Origin: Cannabis sativa
Lineage: Eukaryota > Streptophyta > Magnoliopsida > Rosales > Cannabaceae
Direction of reading: 5' to 3'
Assembly (NCBI RefSeq): GCF_029168945.1
Contig: NC_083605.1
Span: 26,487,280-26,551,279 of the forward strand
Length of the DNA stretch: 64,000 nt
Shown here: positions 59,279-64,000 of the stretch, one piece after another
Layout of the letters: each line of letters opens with the position of its first letter
Numbering within the stretch: position 1 is the stretch's first letter
Position numbers and translations under genes: made by a program
The notes under the pieces: generated by a model
The model's input: only the letters and a program-made list of their open reading frames with translations
What the model was told of the DNA's origin: nothing
The model's database searches: none

Positions 59279-59545
59279 CGCCAGGTTGTCTTCCGAAGAT
59301 CGTCACGACATGTACAATCATCATCAGCAGTTAGCTCGGTTCACGGTTCAGTAAGCCTTTATTGCTTTAGTAGTTTATTTTATTCAGTTATGAAAAAGAA
59401 AAGCCTGTTAGGAAGCATGTTAGTAGCCTGATAGTAGAATAGGCGCATGTTTCATTTCTAATTTCCAAATTAAGCGGCATTAGTAAGCTCGCCTTGAATA
59501 CGACCTGATATGCCAACTCTTGGTTTCGCAGGCGGTTCTAACTAG

Positions 59546-62500
59546 ATGGACGCCAGGCGGACTACCAGGAGTCGGGGCAACTCCGTGGGGTCGAATCAGG
59601 GAGAGGGAGCTCGGTTTCCCCCACCTGCTAGGGGCCGAGGTAGAGGTCCCCGAGGCAGGGCTCGTGGTCGGGGTGTTGAGGACCCGCCACAGGCTGCCCA
59701 GGCTCCCCCAGCCGATCAGGGAGCCCCGAACTGGGAGTTGCGGTTTGCGGAGATGCAAGCCCGGATCGAAGAACAAGACCTCGAGATTCAGAGGTTGAGA
59801 CAGCAGGGTGCTCCTGCAGTTCCAGTGCCAGTAGTTCCAGTGGCACCTGCCCCTGCTGCCCAGGCCGAGATGGTAGTGGCGGCCCATAGATTGGAACCTT
59901 TGTATGAGCGGTTCCGGAAGCAAGCACCTCCGGTATTCCTGGGAGGTCCAGATGTGTCGAAAGCCGAGCAGTGGCTTACGGTGATCACCAGAATTCTGAA
60001 CTTTATGGGTGTCACCGGTAACGACAGAGTGGTGTGCGCCACATTCCAGTTCCAGGAGGATGCCCTGGTATGGTGGGACATGGTGTCTCAGATTCACGAT
60101 GTCACCACCATGACCTGGGAAAGGTTCCAGGAACTCTTCAACGCGAAGTACTATAATGAGGCGGTCAGAAGCGCCAAGAGGAAAGAGTTCGTTCACCTGA
60201 CTCACGCGGGAGAACATGAGTGTCACTGAGTATACTACTCAGTTTGACCGGTTGGCGAGGTTAGCCTCGGGAATTGTGCCGACCGACTTCAGCAGGAAGG
60301 AGAAGTATCTGGACGGGTTGAATCCCAAGATCAGGCATGACCTGATGATTACCACTGACGACAGCACCACCTATGCTCAGATGGTGGAGAAGGCACTGCG
60401 AGCTGAGGGCGCAGTGGGGTGTATGTCAGATTCAGCCAGTACTCCGGTTGGTGGCGGAGCTCCTACCCCTCCTGCATCAGGCTTCAGCAGGGGGAGTAGT
60501 GGTTCGGCCATTGATCAGAGGAAGAGGGCACCCACTGCTTCCGGCGGCTCGAGCCAGAACAAGAGGTTCCGGGGGAACCAGAACAGAGGGAGTCGTCCTG
60601 GTGGTAATGAGACCCGATTCTCCTACCCCGAGTGCCCTAGCTGCAAGAGGCATCATCGGGGAGAGTGCAAGGGGCAGGGATGCTTTCATTGTGGCATGCC
60701 CGGGCACTTCAAGAGGGAATGTCCCCAGCTCCGGCCAGAGGCACCGAGAGCTCCAGCGATACCCACTCCAGCCAGGGTGTTCGCTATCACGCAGGCTGAT
60801 GCAGATGCCAGCCCATCAGTTGTTACAGGTCAGATTTTTATTAACGACTCGCTTTATTCAGTGCTGTTTGATTCTGGGGCTACACGTTCTTATGTGGCGG
60901 CCAGAGTCTTTAGTAAGTTGGGTAGACCCTTTGATAGATATGAATCAGGGTTTGGAACCCTGTTACCTGGCGGAGAATTGGTTATCTCCAATAGGTGGAT
61001 TAGGTCTATGCCAATCAGGATAGACGGTAGAGAGTTAAGCGCTGATCTGATAGAGATGAGCTTAGTCGAATTTGATATTATTTTAGGAATGGATTTCCTA
61101 TCTAAATATTCGGCGAGCATTGATTGTAAGAGGAAGATGGTGGTCTTCCAACCGGAAAGTGAAGAACCGTTCGTATTTGTGGGTTCGGTTCAGGGATCTC
61201 GGATCCCGGTGATCTCGGCTATGTCAGCGAGAGAATTATTGCACGGTGGGTGCTTAGGGTTTCTGGCCGTGGTGGTGGACACCACTCGGCCAGACACCAT
61301 TCGGCCAGAGGACATCAGAGTGGTTCGGGAATTTTTGGACGTTTTTCCCGAAGAACTTCCAGGGTTACCACCTCATCGGGAGATTGACTTCGTGATTGAC
61401 TTGGCACCAGGGGTGGATCCGGTTTCTAAAGCCCCGTATAGGATGGCTCCAGCTGAACTTAAGGAATGGAAGATTCAGCTCCAAGGGTTGCTGGATATAG
61501 GGTTCATTCGGCCCAGTGTGTCACCTTGGGGAGCCCCGGTTTTGTTCGTGAAGAAGAAGGATGGATCTATGAGGATGTGCATCGACTACAGAGAGTTGAA
61601 CAAGCTGACGGTGAAGAATAAATATCCGTTACCTAGGATCGATGACTTGTTCGATCAGCTTCAGGGGAAGACGGTCTTTTCTAAGATTGATCTCCGTTCG
61701 GGTTATCATCAGTTGAGGATCCGAGAGGAGGACATTCCAAAGACGGCTTTCCGCACTAGGTATGGACACTACGAGTTTCTGGTTATGTCATTCGGACTAA
61801 CCAACGCTCCTGCAGCATTCATGGACCTGATGAATAGAGTATTCAAGGATTTCCTCGATATCTGTGTGATTGTGTTTATCGACGACATCCTCGTGTACTC
61901 TCAGTCAGAAGAGGAGCATGAGTTACATCTTCAGATGGTACTGCAACGACTTCGAGAACATAGACTCTACGCCAAGTTCAAGAAATGTGAGTTCTGGTTG
62001 TCTCAGGTGTCCTTCCTAGGGCACATTGTGAGTAAAGATGGGATCAAGGTGGATCCCGGGAAGATTGAATCCGTCAGGGATTGGCCGAGACCGAAGACAG
62101 TGACAGAGATCAGAAGCTTTTTGGGATTAGCTGGGTACTACCGTAGGTTCGTGGAGGGGTTCTCCAAAATTTCAATGCCCCTAACCGAGCTTACAAAGAA
62201 GAATCAGCGATTTATCTGGTCAGATAAATGCGAAGCTAGTTTTCAGGAGCTGAAACAGAGATTGATTACTGCTCCGGTACTAGCTTTGCCTTCGGACGAG
62301 GAGAAGTTCGTAGTCTACTGTGACGCATCCAAACGGGGTTTGGGGTGCGTATTGATGCAAGCCGATCGGGTTATCGCTTATGCCTCTCGTCAGTTAAAGG
62401 ACTATGAACAGCGATACCCGACTCATGATTTAGAATTGGCCGCAATGGTTTTTGCACTGAAGATTTGGCGGCATTTCCTTTATGGGGAGAAGTGGGAGAT

Positions 62501-64000
62501 CTATACCGACCATAAAAGTCTCAAGTATTTCTTTACTCAGAAAGATTTGAACATGAGACAAAGGCGTTGGTTGGTACTAGTGAAGGATTATGATTGTGAG
62601 ATCCTTTACCATCCCGGGAAAGCCAATGTAGTGGCCGATGCCCTGAGCAGAAAGGGTCCCGGGCAAGTAGCTAGCATGGTTCAGATCTCACCTCAGCTAG
62701 CAGAGGATATGGTTAGATCCAGCATTGAGTTTGTGGTAGGTCAGCTTCACAACTTAACGCTGCAATCTGATCTGTTGGAAAGAATAAAGGTTGCTCAGAT
62801 GACAGATCCGGAGTTAGTGAAGATCCGAGATGAGGTATTGGCTGGTCAGGCCAAAAACTTTTCAGTGTCAGACAGTGGAATGCTTTTGTATAAAGCCAGG
62901 GTTTGTGTCCCGAACAGTGTGGACTTGAGGAACGAGATCTTTGAGGAGGCTCATTCTACCCCGTATTCTCTGCATCCCGGCACCACCAAGATGTACCAAG
63001 ATTTGAAACCGTACTTCTGGTGGAGCGGTATGAAGAAGAATTTGGTAGAATTCGTATCGAGATGCCTCACGTGTCAGCAGATCAAGGCTGAACATCAGAG
63101 ACCAGCAGGGTTGTTGCAGCCTCTAACCCTACCAGAATGGAAATGGGAGGATATTGCGATGGATTTTGTGGTCGGGTTACCTAGGACCACGGGTATGTAT
63201 GACTCCATCTGGGTAGTGGTGGATCGATTTACGAAATCTGCTCATTTTCTGCCGGTCAGAACAACGTTTACAGTGGATCAGTTGGCAGAGTTATATGTCA
63301 GGGAGATAGTGAGACTTCACGGGGTACCGAAGTCTATAGTTTCGGACAGGGATCCGAAATTCACCTCCAAATTTTGGCAAAGTTTGCAACGGGCAATGGG
63401 TACGAAGCTAAAATTCAGTACAGCATTCCATCCTCAGACAGATGGTCAGTCCGAAAGGACAATTCAGATATTGGAGGATATGCTGAGAGCCTGTGTTATG
63501 GACTTTGAGGGTTCATGGAATAAATATCTACCGTTGATAGAGTTCTCTTACAACAACAGTTACCAGAGTACGATAGGGATGGCACCCTACGAACTGTTGT
63601 ACGGTAGAAAGTGTAGATCCCCTATCACCTTTGGGATGAGACAGGGGAGAGGAAATACCTAGGTCCAGAGTCAGTTCAGCGGACCAATGAGGCAATAGAA
63701 AAGATAAAAGCTAGAATGCTTGCCTCACAGAGCAGACAGAAGAGTTACGCAGATCCGAAACGTAGGGATGTTGAGTTCCGAGTAGGGGACCATGTGTTTT
63801 TGCGAGTATCTCCGATGAAGGGGATTAAACGTTTCGGGAAAAGAGGCAAGTTATGCCCTAGATTTACAGGACCTTTCGAGATTCTCGAGAAGATAGGTCA
63901 AGTGGCATATCGGTTAGCATTGCCTCCAGCTTTATCAGCAGTGCACAACGTATTTCATGTCTCAATGTTGAGAAAATACGTTTCAGACCCCTCTCATATA
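59546..64000 (+). pseudogene. Chromovirus gag-pol, frameshifted, incomplete at window edge
   Basis: It starts at ATG 59546 (MDARRTTRSRG). The gag core includes AEQWLTVITRI and WWDMV. A one-base frameshift at about 60200-60215 moves reading to the frame open from 60216 to 63662. That frame holds knuckle [14 protein letters not shown] (about 60676-60717), protease [11 protein letters not shown] (about 60866), RT with [13 protein letters not shown] and FIDDI (about 61875), RNase H (about 62300-62600), and an integrase HHCC ending CLTCQQ (about 63070). The DDE core has [15 protein letters not shown] and DGQSERT. A second frameshift lies near 63625-63640, after GRKCRSPI, and the last frame stays open to the edge. 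Both frameshifts make it inactive unless they are bypassed. Confidence 0.92.

Larger units (their letters stand above)
57013..64000 (+). mobile_element. Chromovirus-type Ty3/Gypsy retrotransposon (probably Tekay/Del), 3' end off the right edge
   Basis: The order is 5' LTR, primer site, gag, protease, RT, RNase H, integrase. It inserted into the Copia family A copy; the left flank TCAAC (57008-57012) should be one half of its target duplication. The initiator-Met primer site, long LTR and VHNVFHVSMLRKYV-like C-terminus suggest Tekay. A chromodomain, if present, lies past 64000. Confidence 0.9.

Overview
This is nuclear DNA from a flowering plant, almost certainly a eudicot. The evidence is one intact plant-type membrane-protein gene, plant LTR retrotransposon lineages (Copia, Tat-type Ty3/Gypsy, chromovirus), a plant L1-type LINE, Helitrons and very AT-rich spacers. 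The LTR families and the host protein recall Cannabaceae, but I cannot prove that from sequence alone. Apart from one host gene and one possible severed gene start, nearly everything is transposable element, and most elements sit inside others. No rRNA, tRNA gene, CRISPR array or organellar insert was seen.

Layout. 1-1912: the 3' LTR of a Copia element (family A) running off the left edge. 2521-3634: TATA box and an intact single-exon gene for a six-pass membrane protein. 4264-~30354: a nest. A Helitron-like element (3' end 4264, candidate 5' end near 30354, minus strand) holds a Tourist/PIF-type MITE (4299-28949, TSD TTA). The MITE is split by a Tat-type Gypsy retrotransposon (4462-28695, TSD GTTAG). 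The 5' LTR of that Gypsy element is split by a Copia family A element (4877-15030, TSD GCATT), and its 3' half is split by a family A solo LTR (24489-26386). Between pol and 3' LTR the Tat element carries a spliced gene on the opposite strand with its own TATA box, three introns, a plant gypsy-type transposon domain and coiled coils.

30355-31487: a second Helitron-like piece. 31541-39825: a full-length L1-type LINE with a 16-bp target duplication. Its ORF1 is split by a solo LTR of a chromovirus (32803-35024, TSD CATAC), and both ORFs carry stops and frameshifts. 40060-49901: a Helitron with a convincing 3' hairpin and CTAG end and a 5' TC end on the minus strand. It carries exon fragments resembling PI4K-alpha, an EHD protein (one exon twice) and a GH127/DUF1680 enzyme. 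Inside it sits a gag-only Sirevirus-like Copia element (40825-47390, TSD CTAAA) with an intact 545-codon gag. 51958-52108: promoter and first exon of an unknown gene, cut by a family A copy (52204-57012). That copy is itself cut by a chromovirus, probably Tekay type, with a 2.25-kb 5' LTR (57013-59263) and a frameshifted gag-pol that leaves the right edge.

Functionally, the retroelement genes would serve copying of the elements themselves: Gag, protease, reverse transcriptase, RNase H, integrase and LINE endonuclease. Most copies are broken. The only intact long reading frames are the membrane protein gene and the gag of the gag-only element. Target-site duplications fix most of the order of insertion.
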